Below are positions 10,501-19,070 of a DNA stretch of 64,000 nucleotides, one piece after another. The stretch is from CAVUQH01 sp963774445 (lineage in GTDB: Bacteria; Myxococcota_A; Polyangia; Haliangiales; Haliangiaceae): positions 1,488,001 to 1,552,000 of the forward strand of contig CAVZFC010000019.1 of NCBI GenBank assembly GCA_963774445.1, written 5' to 3'. The stretch's first letter is position 1; each line of letters starts with the position of its first letter. The notes below the pieces were generated by a model. It searched no databases. It was given only the letters and a program-made list of their open reading frames with translations, and was not told the origin of the DNA. Both the position numbers and the translations under genes were made by a program.

Positions 10501-10797
10501 CACGGACACGCCGCGGTAGCGGAGGGTGATGCCGGCGTAGTGGAACAACACCTGGTAGTCGCCCGGCGCCAGGTCGGTCAGCTTGAACTCGCCGCGCTCG
10601 TCGGTCATCACGGTGACGTCGCGTCCCAGGCCGCTGATGGCGACCAGCACCCCGGGAAGCAGATCGCCGTTGTCGGCGGCGCGGGCGACGCCGGCGATGG
10701 CACCGGTGGTGGCGTTTTGCGCGGACGCCGGCGGGCAGACGAGTGCCATAGCCGACGCCGCCGCGGCGACCGCGGCGAGGTGACGTAGAACCAGCAT
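7539..10797 (-). CDS. TonB-dependent receptor with carboxypeptidase-like N-terminal domain, frame broken once
   Basis: 1,085 aa when repaired. MLVLRHLAAVAAAASAMALV is a signal peptide ending near ASAQ. Residues about 30-115 are a CarboxypepD_reg-like beta sandwich (GAIAGVARAADNGDLLPGV, then DERGEFKLTDLAPGDYQV). The plug includes INIDGIDTTGVVYGSLGGG and GYNAEYGRATGAVINVVTR, then a 22-strand-type barrel ending FGNPTVRYAPLTARLGARLTF. Such OmpA/Oar-type receptors import ligands or act in adhesion. The start at 10797 has a strong GGAGG five bases upstream. The frame is lost near 9377; the minus strand reads GAGTTCGACC, and deleting one T gives a continuous YESTAVADAC. Deletion of one base also makes the length a multiple of three. 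Confidence 0.88.
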
Positions 10798-10860
10798 GAA
10801 TTGCCTCCGTTCGCTTCCGGTAGCGCGCGAGGCGGGCAAAAAGTTCATTCGCAACTGCGT

Positions 10861-10930
10861 CCCCGTCCCCGCCCCCGTCCCCGTCCCCGTCCCCGTCCCC
10901 GCCCCCGTCCCCGTCCCCGTCCCCGTCCCC
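10861..10930 (+). repeat. CCCCGT/CCCCGC hexamer tandem array
   Basis: Eleven full hexamers plus CCCC, of the form CCCCGT with CCCCGC variants at units 2 and 7, so a 30-base higher-order period (one GC unit plus four GT units) is visible. The opposite strand is (GGGGAC)n, with enough G4 runs to form G-quadruplexes. It sits 64 bases upstream of the TonB receptor start and 66 bases upstream of the hydrolase start, in the only sizeable divergent gap here. Confidence 0.95.
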
Positions 10931-10984
10931 ATTGTTCCGCGAGCGAAGCGAGCGAAGTCGAAGGGTGAGACGAGTAGACCGTGG

Positions 10985-10990
10985 TAAGAC
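10985..10990 (+). promoter_or_regulatory. Putative -10 element (TAAGAC) before the alpha/beta hydrolase
   Basis: TAAGAC lies 6 bases before the GTG at 10997 and no Shine-Dalgarno is present; a weaker match than others in the window. Confidence 0.3.
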
Positions 10991-10996
10991 TCGGCA

Positions 10997-12281
10997 GTGA
11001 TCCTGGTGTCGAAGACCTACTGGGCGGGGGCGCCGTGGAGCTTTCGCACCAAGCCGGAGCGGGCCAGCGTCGAGTCGATCGAGCTTCGCGCCGACGACTT
11101 TCGCCGCTTTCGCGGGCTCTACTGGACGCCGCACGGCACGCCGCGGCCGCGCGTCGCGGTGGTCTGCATGCACCCGCGCGTCGACTTCACCCATCACTAT
11201 TCGATCCCGCGGCTGGTCGCCGCCGGCATCGGCGTGCTCGGCGCCAACAGCCGCAATCCCAACAACGACGTCGCCACCGTGCACGAGGAGATCGCGCTCG
11301 ACCTGGCCGCGTGCGTGAAGTGGCTCAGGAACCATCGCGGCGCCGAGCAGGTGATCCTGCTGGGCAACTCAGGCGGCGGCTCGCTGGCAGCGCTGTTCCA
11401 GTCGCAGGCGGTGCGCCCGCCGACCGAGCGGATCGCCACCACCCCGGGCGGCCACCCGACCCGCCTCGCCGCCGCCGATTCTCATCCCCGCCGACGGCCT
11501 GATCTACATCTCGGCCCACCGCGGGCAGGGCAAGATCATGAACGAGTGCATCGACCCGGCCGTGGTCGACGAGGCCGACCCGCTGAAGGCGGACCCCGCG
11601 CTCGACATGTACGACCCGCGAAACGGCTTCATCCCGGCGCCTGACTGGTCGCGCTACGACGACGCGTTCGTCACCCGCTATCGCGCCGCCCAGCTCGAGC
11701 GGGTGCGCCGCCTGGACGACCGCGCCCGGGAGCTCATCGCCCGACAGAACGAGGCCGCCGCCCGCCGCGGCGCCGCCGGCTTTGCCGAGCTGCCGGACGA
11801 CGAGCAGCGCCGCATCGCCCGCACCGAGTGCTTCGAGCCGGTCATGGTGATCTACCGGACCATGGCCAACCTTCACTACGTCGACAACCACCTCGATCCG
11901 TCGCCACGCGAGTACGGCTCGCTGGTCTCCGAGCGCCCCGACCTGATGAACTACCAGCTGCTCGGGTTCGGCCGCATGTGCACCCCCGAGGCCTGGCTGT
12001 CGACCTGGTCCGGGCTGTCGTCCAACGCCGATCTCGTGGCCAACGTCGCCACCATTCCGCAGCCGACGCTGGTGGTCAACGCCGGCCGCGACAAGGAGAT
12101 CTATCCGCGCACCGACGCGCAGCCGATCTTCGACGCGGTTGCCGCCGCCGACAAGACCTTCCACGAGATGCGGAGCGCGCGCCACTACTTCGAGCCGGAG
12201 TTCGGCGCCCGCGAGGCGCCCGACGTCGAGGCGCTGATGGATCTCGTCGTCCCCTGGATTCGCGCCCGCTTCGGAGCCTGA
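10997..12281 (+). CDS. Alpha/beta hydrolase (serine), frame broken once
   Basis: 427 aa when repaired. The fold is visible as RVAVVCMHPRVDFTHHYSIPRLVAAG, the nucleophile elbow LLGNSGGGSLAAL with Ser in G-N-S-G-G, and near the C-terminus PTLVVNAGRDKEIYPR plus RSARHYF, which can supply the acid and His of the triad. No signal peptide. The frame is lost at the TT of 11479-11480 (GCCGATTCTCATC): deleting one T gives GCC GAT CTC ATC and joins LAAAD to LIPADGLIYISAHRGQGKIM. Length 3n+1 agrees. The GTG start lies about 200 bases from the TonB receptor on the other strand. It overlaps nothing and is followed one base later by the permease, so the two are probably co-transcribed. Substrate unknown (esters or peptides possible). 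Confidence 0.75.
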
Positions 12282-12282
12282 C

Positions 12283-13047
12283 GTGGAGTCGCACGCGGTG
12301 CTCCTGCACGTGGCCCTGGCCGTGGCCGGGATCAGCGCCGGCTTTCTCAACACCATGGCCGGCGGCGGCTCGATGCTGACGCTGCCGGTGTTGATGCTGC
12401 TCGGCCTGCCTGCCAACCTGGCCAACGGCACCAACCGGATCTCGGTGGTCAGTCAGTCGGTGTCCGGTGTCCACGCGTTTCGCCGGGCCGGCCGGCTCCA
12501 AAGGGCCGCGATCATCCCGGTGGTCATCCCGACCGTGCTGGGATCGGCGGCCGGCGCCATGGCCGCGGCCCACGTCCCCGCGGCGCTGCTCAAATACGTG
12601 CTGCTCGGGACCATGATGGTGATGGCCGTGGTGATGCTCCTGTTCCCTGCCATGGTTTCGGCGTCCGACCGGGAGGAACCCCTCCTGCGCGAGCGGCGTC
12701 TCGCGGCGTTCGCCGGGCTGTTTGGCGCCGGCCTGTACGGCGGCTTCGTCCAGGCGGGCGTCGGATTCGTCCTCCTGAGCGTGCTTGGCGGCGTGATCCG
12801 CTACGACGTCGTCCGGGCCAACGCCCTCAAGCTGGTCTGCACTGGCATCTTCGGGGTGGTGGCGCTGGGCGTGTTCGCGTGGGCGGGTCAGGTGGTCTGG
12901 TGGTTGGGCGGGCTGCTGGCTGCCTACACCGTGATCGGCTCTCAGCTCGGCGTTCGGTTCGCGGTTCGCGTGCGTCACGGCGTGATTCGGTGGATCATTA
13001 CTGGAGCGGTGGTCGCCACTTGTGTCGGCGCGCTGCTCAAGGGATGA
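12283..13047 (+). CDS. TauE/SafE (TSUP) family permease
   Basis: A 254-aa integral membrane protein with about eight hydrophobic segments in two repeats. The family signature is clear in GFLNTMAGGGSMLTLPVLMLLGLPANLANGTNR at the first half and GLYGGFVQAGVGFVLLSVLGG at the second. TSUP proteins are thought to carry sulfite, sulfoacetate or other organosulfur anions across the inner membrane; the substrate cannot be read from sequence. The GTG start begins one base after the stop of the hydrolase gene, indicating translational coupling. The gene that follows begins after 15 bases with GGGGG upstream, so all three probably form one operon. Confidence 0.9.
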   Translation: MESHAVLLHVALAVAGISAGFLNTMAGGGSMLTLPVLMLLGLPANLANGTNRISVVSQSVSGVHAFRRAGRLQRAAIIPVVIPTVLGSAAGAMAAAHVPAALLKYVLLGTMMVMAVVMLLFPAMVSASDREEPLLRERRLAAFAGLFGAGLYGGFVQAGVGFVLLSVLGGVIRYDVVRANALKLVCTGIFGVVALGVFAWAGQVVWWLGGLLAAYTVIGSQLGVRFAVRVRHGVIRWIITGAVVATCVGALLKG

Positions 13048-13062
13048 CCTGGGGGTAACTCG

Positions 13063-14238
13063 ATGGATCGACATCCGACGACCACCACGTGGACGTTTCC
13101 ACCCGCCGATCGCGCACCGCTTCCGGCGCCGCTCGAGCGGGTCAACCTGCGAGACGTCGAGTCGCGTTCGGACCGCTTCGAGCACCACCTGATGATCGTC
13201 GGCCGCGTCGGTGATACCCAGCTCGAGATCGCGACGGCGTCCGAGCCGCTCTACTTCTGGCACCAGAACCTGTCGGACGAGTACGTGCTGCCGCTGCCGA
13301 CCGGCGATCCGATGCTCGATGCGTTTCCCATGCGCAGCTTCTTCGGCGATCCGGGCAGCGGACAGGACGTCGGTCGGGTCAAGTACACGGTCGGCCAGAT
13401 GGTGCTGCACCCGTTCGGGCTGCTCCACTGGCCCGGGCGGCTGCGCGCGCCGTACAAGACCTTCGACTTTGCCCCCGGCATGCGCAGGACCGGTCTCACC
13501 CTGGTGGTCTGCGCCGGGCGTGTCACCCCACCCGACACGCGGCCGCTGTTCGTCAGCACCGGTTGCGAGGATGGGGCCAAGGCGTACCACGGCTTTCCGC
13601 TGCCGGTCATGCTCGCCGATCTGTCAACCGAGTCGGCGCGCGCGATCGGCGCCGTCGGTGACACCATCATCGAGATCGTGATCGCTCCCGAGCGGATCGC
13701 GCCGCCGCGCGGCGGCTACGTGATCGTTCTGGCAGGAGAGGGCGCCGTCTTCCCCGCCGACCTGATCTTCGTGCCGCCCGGCGCGGCGCTGGCCGGTGAC
13801 GGCATCGCCCGCGCCCTGGTCGTGTCGTTAACCGAGGCCGAGGCCAGCCCGCCGCCGTCGTCGTGGGAGATGCCGCCGCCGCCGCCGTTCTCACCCAGCG
13901 AGGACGTCCCGCGCGTGACCTTGCCGTGTGCGATTGGCGCGCTCGAGGTCAGCGAGATGTCGTCCGAGTTGGTGCGGGTCGCCATCGGCGACGAGTCCCG
14001 CGAGATTCCGCGCTACTGGCTGGCGCGCATGCTGTTTCGCGCCGCGCTGCACGGGCTGCGCCTGGGCTACCTCGAGACCTACGGCGGCTTCTACCTCGAC
14101 GACGAGGGTGGCGGCGATCTGCGCCTCGGCCTACGCGACGCCGGCCACGTCTGGGTCGACCGCGGGGAGGCCCGCGCCGCGGTCGAGCGCCTCTACCGCG
14201 CGGTCGCCCCGCCGGGCTACGTCGAGCGGCTGGCGTAG
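13063..14238 (+). CDS. Conserved hypothetical protein with cupin-like segments
   Basis: A 391-aa soluble protein I do not recognise. The N-terminal half has His/aromatic-rich strand motifs (YFWHQNLSDEYVLPLPTGDP and HPFGLLHWPGRLRAPYKTF) reminiscent of homogentisate-dioxygenase-like cupins. A Pro-rich linker (PPPPPFSPSED) near residue 270 separates a C-terminal domain of about 120 residues ending in YVERLA. No signal peptide or transmembrane segment. It is probably the third gene of the hydrolase-permease operon: GGGGGTAACTCG precedes the ATG. Function unknown; a metal-binding cupin is only a guess. Confidence 0.7.
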   Translation: MDRHPTTTTWTFPPADRAPLPAPLERVNLRDVESRSDRFEHHLMIVGRVGDTQLEIATASEPLYFWHQNLSDEYVLPLPTGDPMLDAFPMRSFFGDPGSGQDVGRVKYTVGQMVLHPFGLLHWPGRLRAPYKTFDFAPGMRRTGLTLVVCAGRVTPPDTRPLFVSTGCEDGAKAYHGFPLPVMLADLSTESARAIGAVGDTIIEIVIAPERIAPPRGGYVIVLAGEGAVFPADLIFVPPGAALAGDGIARALVVSLTEAEASPPPSSWEMPPPPPFSPSEDVPRVTLPCAIGALEVSEMSSELVRVAIGDESREIPRYWLARMLFRAALHGLRLGYLETYGGFYLDDEGGGDLRLGLRDAGHVWVDRGEARAAVERLYRAVAPPGYVERLA

Positions 14239-14244
14239 CCCGCG

Positions 14245-14988
14245 CTACGGCGTGTAGGTACCGGTGACCTCGATGAGCATGTTCATGTCGGGGTAGCCGA
14301 TGGCGTTCGTCGTGGACAGATCATTGACCATGCAGGTCGTGGCCAGGATGTAGCCGGGCGAGCTCTCGCCGCCGGCGTTGGAGCCGACGTAGAAGGTGTT
14401 GCTGGCCGTGGTGCCGTCGGGGGAGTGGATCCCGACGGCCAGCTGGGAGCCGCCCGGCGCCGAACCGGTGATTGGCACGTCGATGAACGACGACGACTGG
14501 TCCGTCACGGTGGCGTTGGCCGAGCCGATCTCGCTCAGGTTGGCGATCGACGGCGTGCCGTTGACCGTGTACAGGTGGACGTCGATCGACTGCGAGCCGC
14601 CGCCACTCGCGGCCTGCTCGATGCCGATGTGCACCGAGGAGACGGTGAAGGTGCTGTTGATGCCGGCCGCGGCCAGGTCGAACACGCGGTAGTAGCTGTT
14701 CTCGTCGGTGTAGCCGGTAGTGTTGTCGGCGCACGCCACCGAGTTGGCCGTGGTGATCGTCGTGCGGTCGGTGGTCTGCGCCAGCGTCTTCATCGTCGGG
14801 GTGCCGCTGCTGCCGGCGTCGGGCGTCGGATTGTTGTTGTTGGCGTCGGGAAAGATGATTCCCGCGTCCGGGAACCCGACGACCGAGCCATCCGGGTTGC
14901 CACTAATGGGCACCCCGTCCCCCTGGCCCTTGGCGCAGCCGGTGATGGCCAACAGAGCACCTGTCAACGCAACGGAAACCACTCGCAT
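14245..14988 (-). CDS. Secreted lipoprotein with Asp/Asn/Pro-rich linker
   Basis: 247 aa. MRVVSVALTGALLAITGC has a lipobox (Cys18). Residues about 20-65 form a low-complexity linker (DGSVVGFPDAGIIFPDANNNNPTPDAGSSG), a style common in myxobacterial surface lipoproteins. The C-terminal 180 residues are Ser/Thr/Gly-rich beta segments with SSVHIGIEQAASGGGSQSIDVHLYTV, which looks like a jelly-roll or carbohydrate-binding-type sandwich, but I cannot name the family. GGAGA lies five bases before the ATG. The gene converges with the cupin-like gene and only six bases separate the stops. Confidence 0.8.
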   Translation of the reverse strand: MRVVSVALTGALLAITGCAKGQGDGVPISGNPDGSVVGFPDAGIIFPDANNNNPTPDAGSSGTPTMKTLAQTTDRTTITTANSVACADNTTGYTDENSYYRVFDLAAAGINSTFTVSSVHIGIEQAASGGGSQSIDVHLYTVNGTPSIANLSEIGSANATVTDQSSSFIDVPITGSAPGGSQLAVGIHSPDGTTASNTFYVGSNAGGESSPGYILATTCMVNDLSTTNAIGYPDMNMLIEVTGTYTP

Positions 14989-15129
14989 GTCTCCATTGTC
15001 GCCAGGACGACCGCCTTTGGATCCCTCGTTGTCGTCACAACCGCTGACCTGTCCGGGCCGTGGCTGGAACCAAAGTTAGATCAAGGACTTAGCCGCCTGT
15101 GGCCAGCCCCCGGGGGAGATGTAGCGCCG

Positions 15130-15339
15130 TCAGTGCTGCTCGAGCCTCTCAGGCTCGATGAGGTAGAGCATGCCGATCAGGCCGCCGGCGCCCAGGCCGC
15201 CGACCATGGCCAGCGCGACCCACTCCCAAAAGCCGAACGAGAACGGGCCCATCGCGATCGCGACGACCGGGAGCATGACGAAGAAGGTGATGATTGTGAC
15301 AACGCCCATGCCCAGGCGTGTTTGCAGCGGATGTGCCAC
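15130..15339 (-). CDS. Small membrane protein, two predicted TM helices
   Basis: 69 aa: MAHPLQTRLGMGVVTIITFFVMLPVVAIAM forms the first hydrophobic helix, and FWEWVALAMVGGLGAGGLIGMLYLIEP the second, with an acidic C-terminal tail. Codon usage matches the neighbours. It stands alone between the DA-linker lipoprotein and the parvulin. About 130 bases on each side hold nothing I recognise. Function unknown. Confidence 0.6.
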   Translation of the reverse strand: MAHPLQTRLGMGVVTIITFFVMLPVVAIAMGPFSFGFWEWVALAMVGGLGAGGLIGMLYLIEPERLEQH

Positions 15340-15469
15340 GGGGCGGGGTGACGGGCTTTCGCGCGCCTGCGCCGGTCGCTGGCCCGGGGGTCCGCGAAAC
15401 GTCAGCGTCGGCCCGCGGGGCCGTGCGCACCGGATGCGCTCTTTGGGCCCGGGTGGGCCTGTCGGACCG

Positions 15470-15970
15470 CTACTCGATCCGCTTGATGATGTGCCAGCCG
15501 AAGTCGCTGAGCACGATGCCGACCTCGCCGACGTCGAGGCGCAGCGACAGCCGCCGAAATTCGAGCACCATCTGTCCGCCCTGCTCGACCTCGTAGCTGC
15601 GACCGCTGGCGGCGCTGCCCGGGTCCTCCGAATATTTGGCCATCAGCGGCTCGATCGGCGCGCCGTTCTCGAGCTGCGCGTACAGCTGCTTGACCAGCGC
15701 TTCGGACTCGGCGCGCGTGCGGCTCTTGGCCCGCGGATCCTGGCGGTCGGGATCGCCGTGTCCCTTCCAGCCGATCAGGATGTGCTTGACCGTCGCTTTG
15801 TAGACCTTCTGCTCGCGCGCCAGGATGTCGTTCGACTGCAGCGCCGGCGGCGGCGGGTCGGGGTTCATCCGATTGTTCATGGACGGGCCGGACATGCCGC
15901 CGGGCTTGGCGGTGCCGCAGCCGGCCACCAGAGCGGTGATCGCGAGCGAGAGCAGGGCAGAGCGAATCAT
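15470..15970 (-). CDS. Parvulin-type peptidyl-prolyl isomerase lipoprotein
   Basis: 166 aa. MIRSALLSLAITALVAGC supplies a lipobox (Cys18). After a Pro/Asn-rich linker, residues about 60-165 are a rotamase domain: KHILIGWKG at the start, YSEDPGSAASG in the middle and LSDFGWHIIKRIE at the end, the last being the usual parvulin closing motif with its His. It would catalyse prolyl cis-trans isomerisation on envelope proteins, anchored to the membrane. The domain is of normal size with no chaperone (SurA N) region. The ATG at 15970 is chosen because it starts the signal peptide; TAGTGT lies seven bases before it. Confidence 0.85.
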   Translation of the reverse strand: MIRSALLSLAITALVAGCGTAKPGGMSGPSMNNRMNPDPPPPALQSNDILAREQKVYKATVKHILIGWKGHGDPDRQDPRAKSRTRAESEALVKQLYAQLENGAPIEPLMAKYSEDPGSAASGRSYEVEQGGQMVLEFRRLSLRLDVGEVGIVLSDFGWHIIKRIE

Positions 15971-15977
15971 CGCGGGG

Positions 15978-15983
15978 ACACTA
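15978..15983 (-). promoter_or_regulatory. Putative -10 element (TAGTGT) before the parvulin
   Basis: TAGTGT with a 7-base spacer CCCCGCG to the ATG at 15970; no Shine-Dalgarno, so a leaderless transcript is likely. Confidence 0.45.
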
Positions 15984-16006
15984 GCACGCCGCCGCGGGCG
16001 CGCCAT

Positions 16007-16855
16007 TCAGCGCGAGCGGTGGGCGTCGAAGGCGCGCATGTGCCCCTGCAGGTAGACGCCCAGGGAGATGTCGTCGCGTTGCAGGGCGTTGGCGCCCGCC
16101 TGCACCCCCAGGGTCGCCCACGGCGTGATCCACGACTCCACCGACACCCGCGGCTCGACCAGCCAGCTGGCGTCGTAGGCGTATGACGTGTCGGCGCAGG
16201 CGCCGTGGACGCTGGCGACCGAGACGCCGACGAGGCGCGCGCCGACGAAGGTCTCGGCGCGAAGATCGAAGTCGCCGACCGGCACGGTGATGCCGGCGAC
16301 GCCGCCGATCTCGCTGTAGAGCGTGCCGCTGGTGTTCATCATGAGATCGGCCGACGCGTCGGTGGTCTGGCCGTGCAGCCAGGCGTGACCGATCTTGCCC
16401 TCGAAGCCGGCGTAGAGGTGGCGGCTCAGGCTCATCGACATGCCCAGGTCGAAGGTGGCGGCGCCGGCCAGGCCGTTGGTCAGCTCCGAGCCGACCATGC
16501 TGTAGGCGATGCCGTCGCCGTGCGGCGCGGTGCCGGCGAAGGTCATGTTGCGCACGGGAAAGCGGTGACCGCTGGTGCCGAAGTGCAGGCGCAGCCGGGG
16601 AAAGTGGGCGACGTTCCAGGTGCCGAAGTGCGAGCCGGGGCAGACCCAGCGCCCGACCACGGAGCTGACCTCGACGCACGACGGCTCGCTCGACGACGAC
16701 GACGACGAGTCACTGTCGCTGGAGCTCGACGACGAGCCGCCCGACGAGGATCCGCCCGACGATCCGCCGCCCGAGCTGGCGCCGCAGGGAAAGGCCGCCC
16801 GCGGCACCAGGGCCATCGCCGCCATCGCCGCGGCGGCTGCCGCCAACCGCTTCAT
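16007..16855 (-). CDS. Exported protein with Ser/Gly-rich linker and outer-membrane-like barrel
   Basis: 282 aa. MKRLAAAAAAMAAMALVPRAAFPC begins a signal peptide, and a Cys follows AFP. Residues about 27-60 are almost entirely Ser, Gly and Asp. The remaining 220 residues show alternating beta strands (HLYAGFEGKIGHAW, SVESWITPWATLGVQAGANA, ISLGVYLQGHMRAF) like small OmpA/OmpW-type barrels. No enzymatic motif. The start codon overlaps the stop of the upstream lipoprotein gene (ATGA), so the pair is translationally coupled. Confidence 0.75.
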   Translation of the reverse strand: MKRLAAAAAAMAAMALVPRAAFPCGASSGGGSSGGSSSGGSSSSSSDSDSSSSSSSEPSCVEVSSVVGRWVCPGSHFGTWNVAHFPRLRLHFGTSGHRFPVRNMTFAGTAPHGDGIAYSMVGSELTNGLAGAATFDLGMSMSLSRHLYAGFEGKIGHAWLHGQTTDASADLMMNTSGTLYSEIGGVAGITVPVGDFDLRAETFVGARLVGVSVASVHGACADTSYAYDASWLVEPRVSVESWITPWATLGVQAGANALQRDDISLGVYLQGHMRAFDAHRSR

Positions 16856-17358
16856 CGGGTCACCTGCGCCAGCGGGCCGACGGCCCCGCCGTCGATGCAC
16901 GCGATCACCGGGCGGTCGAGCGCCGCCGACGGATCGATGCCGGACAGATCGAGGCACAGCCGCGCCGGCAGCGACGACGGGTCGGCCGGCAGCTGGTACT
17001 CGAGCAGCTCGCGGGCGATCGCCCGCGCCTCGATCATCCCCGGGCCGACCTCGCGGTTGGGATCGAACAGCGCCATCGGCTGGCGCTGGCCGGCGTAGAA
17101 CTCGCCGACCGCGCGGATGGCGCCCAGCTCGACCCGCACTGCCGCGTCGCAGCGGTTGGCGAAGGTGATGCCGGCGACCGGACCGACGGCGGCCGAGTCG
17201 CGGACCGGGGAGACGGCTACGTCGAGGCAGCCGACGGTGCGAACCTCACCTTCGGCTTGGGGGGTCAGGGTGCCCGGCTGATAGCCGCGGCACGCGCCGA
17301 GCCAGGAGCAGGCCAGGCAACCGATGGCAACGAGCAGCAAGTGGACGGAGACGCGCAT
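16852..17358 (-). CDS. Envelope protein with N-terminal hydrophobic segment, likely lipoprotein
   Basis: 168 aa. MRVSVHLLLVAIGCLACSWLGAC is a hydrophobic leader with several candidate lipidation Cys residues; LGAC is the best lipobox. The body carries four further Cys residues and no known family motif (VGCLDVAVSPVRDSAAVGPV, FANRCDAAVRVELG). The latter stretch resembles a DUF-type Ig-like fold that reports on 'other proteins in contact', but this is only an impression. It is the first gene of a two-gene unit with the downstream barrel protein, overlapping it by four bases. Confidence 0.7.
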   Translation of the reverse strand: MRVSVHLLLVAIGCLACSWLGACRGYQPGTLTPQAEGEVRTVGCLDVAVSPVRDSAAVGPVAGITFANRCDAAVRVELGAIRAVGEFYAGQRQPMALFDPNREVGPGMIEARAIARELLEYQLPADPSSLPARLCLDLSGIDPSAALDRPVIACIDGGAVGPLAQVTR

Positions 17359-17479
17359 GACGTCTGCCCAGCGAGCAAGAAGCACGCCGCCGCGTCACGC
17401 GCGATTCCGCGGGTCTAGCTGCTGCGAGACCTGCACACCTGTCGATTGCGCACCACAGTGTGGCGGCTGCGTCGCGCGA

Positions 17480-17770
17480 CTACTTGGCCAGGTCGCTGGC
17501 GGACTTCATCTGGTACGCGGCCAGGGCGTCCTTGTCGCCGGCGATCATCTTGCACGCCATGTTCGCCTCGTCGGAGCTGAGCTTCTCGTCGTCGGGCCCG
17601 ACCATCTCCTTGGTCAGCCAGGCGTGGGTCTTCTCGCAGTAGGCCTTGTCCTTGCCGCTGCACAGCTTCTTGTTGAGGTCGTCGCAGGCGCTGCCGCCCG
17701 AGCTGCCGCAGGCAGCTAGGCCGAGCGAGAGGCCGATCATCAGGGTGAGGGTCTTGGCGAGGGTCTTCAT
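17480..17770 (-). CDS. Small Cys-containing lipoprotein
   Basis: 96 aa. MKTLAKTLTLMIGLSLGLAAC is a lipoprotein signal (Cys21). The mature part has four further Cys in CDDLNKKLC, YCEK and MACKM, spaced as in small disulfide-linked helical domains, and ends ASDLAK. AAGGAGA lies directly upstream of the ATG, so this gene has a normal leader. Function unknown. Confidence 0.75.
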   Translation of the reverse strand: MKTLAKTLTLMIGLSLGLAACGSSGGSACDDLNKKLCSGKDKAYCEKTHAWLTKEMVGPDDEKLSSDEANMACKMIAGDKDALAAYQMKSASDLAK

Positions 17771-17959
17771 GGTGGTCTCCTTGCGTCCGGGGTCGTTGTT
17801 GTCGGGGTCGGACGCGGGGCCGTAGTGCAGCCGAGATGCCACCAGCGCGCACCTCGTGATCTCCGGAGCTTGGCCCGCGCGCGCGCCCGTCGACCGGGGC
17901 GCCGCGGACCCGCGTCAGGCATCGGGCCGTGGCTCGCGAGACCCAGCCGCTGCGGCCGC

Positions 17960-19033
17960 TCAGCCGACGAGGTCGCGACCGATGTCGGCCACGGTCGGGC
18001 AGCCGCACAGCGCCATGGCCAGATCCAGCTCGTCGCGAATGAGCTGCAGCGCGCGCGCGACCCCCTCCTCGCCGCCGGCGGCCAGACCCCACAAGATCGG
18101 GCGGCCCAGGAGCACGGCGCGGGCGCCCAGGGCGAGCGCCTTGACGACGTCGGTACCGCGGCGGATGCCACCGTCCAGCAGGACGTCGCCGCGGCCGTCC
18201 ACCGCCTGAACGATCGGCGGCAGTGCGTCGATAGTCGCGGGCGCGGTGTCGAGCTGGCGGCCGCCGTGATTCGACACGATGACCCCGGCGGCGCCGGCCG
18301 AGATCGCTCGCGCGGCGTCGTCGGCGCGGACGATCCCCTTGATCAAGACCGGCAGCTTGGTGATCGACCGGAGCCAGGCGACGTCGTTCCAGCTCAGCGA
18401 CGGGTCGAGCAGGGACGCGACGTACGAGGCCAGGCCGGAGCCGTCGGCCTCGGGGAAGCGCTCCAGCCCGGCGGGCAGAAGGTTCGCCAGCACCATGCCG
18501 TCGGGAAAGCGGAACCGGTTGCGGACGTCGCGCTCGCGGCGCCCGAGCAGCGGCGCGTCAACCGTCAAGACCAGCGCGCTGCAGCCGGCCGCCTCGACCC
18601 GCTCGACCATCGCCCGGGTCACGGCGCGGTCGCGGTAGACATACAGCTGGAACCACAGCGGTCCGCTCGCCGCCAGCGCCACCTCTTCGACCGGCGTGGT
18701 GCTCAGGGTCGACAGGATCAGCGCCGTCCCCGCTGCTCCCGCCGCCCGCGCGGTGGCGATCTCACCCTCGGGGTGCGCCAGCCCGTGTGCCGCCGTCGGC
18801 GCCACCAGGATCGGCATCGACACCGGTGCGCCCAGCACCGAGGTCGACAGGTCGCGCCGGCTGACGTTGACCAGCACCCGGTAGTACAGCCGCAGCCGGG
18901 CGAAGGCGTCGCGGTTGTCGCGCAGCGTCAGCTCGTCGTCGGCGCCGCTGGCGTAATAGTCCCACGCCGTCGGCTCCATGCGACTCTTCGCCAGCGCTTC
19001 GAGCTCTTGCAGGTTGAGCGGCTCGCCATCCAT
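17960..19033 (-). CDS. FMN-dependent alpha-hydroxy-acid oxidase/dehydrogenase
   Basis: 357 aa, standard length for the glycolate/lactate/mandelate oxidase family, a TIM barrel that oxidises 2-hydroxy acids to 2-keto acids. Visible features are YYASGADDELTLRDN near the N-terminus, VAPTAAHGLAHPEGE, the FMN-site Tyr in LWFQLYVYRDR, LTVDAPLLGRRERDVRN, the active-site SNHGGRQLD (catalytic His and Arg) and LLDGGIRRGTDVVKALALGA. There is no membrane-insertion segment of the LldD/mandelate-dehydrogenase type, so a soluble oxidase is favoured. TAGATT lies six bases upstream of the ATG; the cyclase gene diverges 37 bases away. Confidence 0.92.
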   Translation of the reverse strand: MDGEPLNLQELEALAKSRMEPTAWDYYASGADDELTLRDNRDAFARLRLYYRVLVNVSRRDLSTSVLGAPVSMPILVAPTAAHGLAHPEGEIATARAAGAAGTALILSTLSTTPVEEVALAASGPLWFQLYVYRDRAVTRAMVERVEAAGCSALVLTVDAPLLGRRERDVRNRFRFPDGMVLANLLPAGLERFPEADGSGLASYVASLLDPSLSWNDVAWLRSITKLPVLIKGIVRADDAARAISAGAAGVIVSNHGGRQLDTAPATIDALPPIVQAVDGRGDVLLDGGIRRGTDVVKALALGARAVLLGRPILWGLAAGGEEGVARALQLIRDELDLAMALCGCPTVADIGRDLVG

Positions 19034-19039
19034 GTGCCG

Positions 19040-19045
19040 AATCTA
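19040..19045 (-). promoter_or_regulatory. Putative -10 element (TAGATT) before the hydroxy-acid oxidase
   Basis: Six-base spacer CGGCAC to the ATG at 19033. It shares a 37-base divergent gap with the cyclase promoter at 19058-19063, so the two core promoters must interleave. Confidence 0.5.
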
Positions 19046-19057
19046 CCGCGTCCGGTG

Positions 19058-19063
19058 TACGCT
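19058..19063 (+). promoter_or_regulatory. Putative -10 element (TACGCT) before the nucleotidyl cyclase
   Basis: Seven-base spacer GGTCGCG to the ATG at 19071; no Shine-Dalgarno. Confidence 0.5.
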
Positions 19064-19070
19064 GGTCGCG

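Noticed and set aside
7539..10797. The TonB receptor, PEGA, hydrolase and CBS genes as pseudogenes
   Set aside because: Each is otherwise intact with conserved sequence on both sides of the break; one-base errors explain them better than decay.
10861..10930. CRISPR-like array
   Set aside because: Units are contiguous six-base repeats with no spacers.
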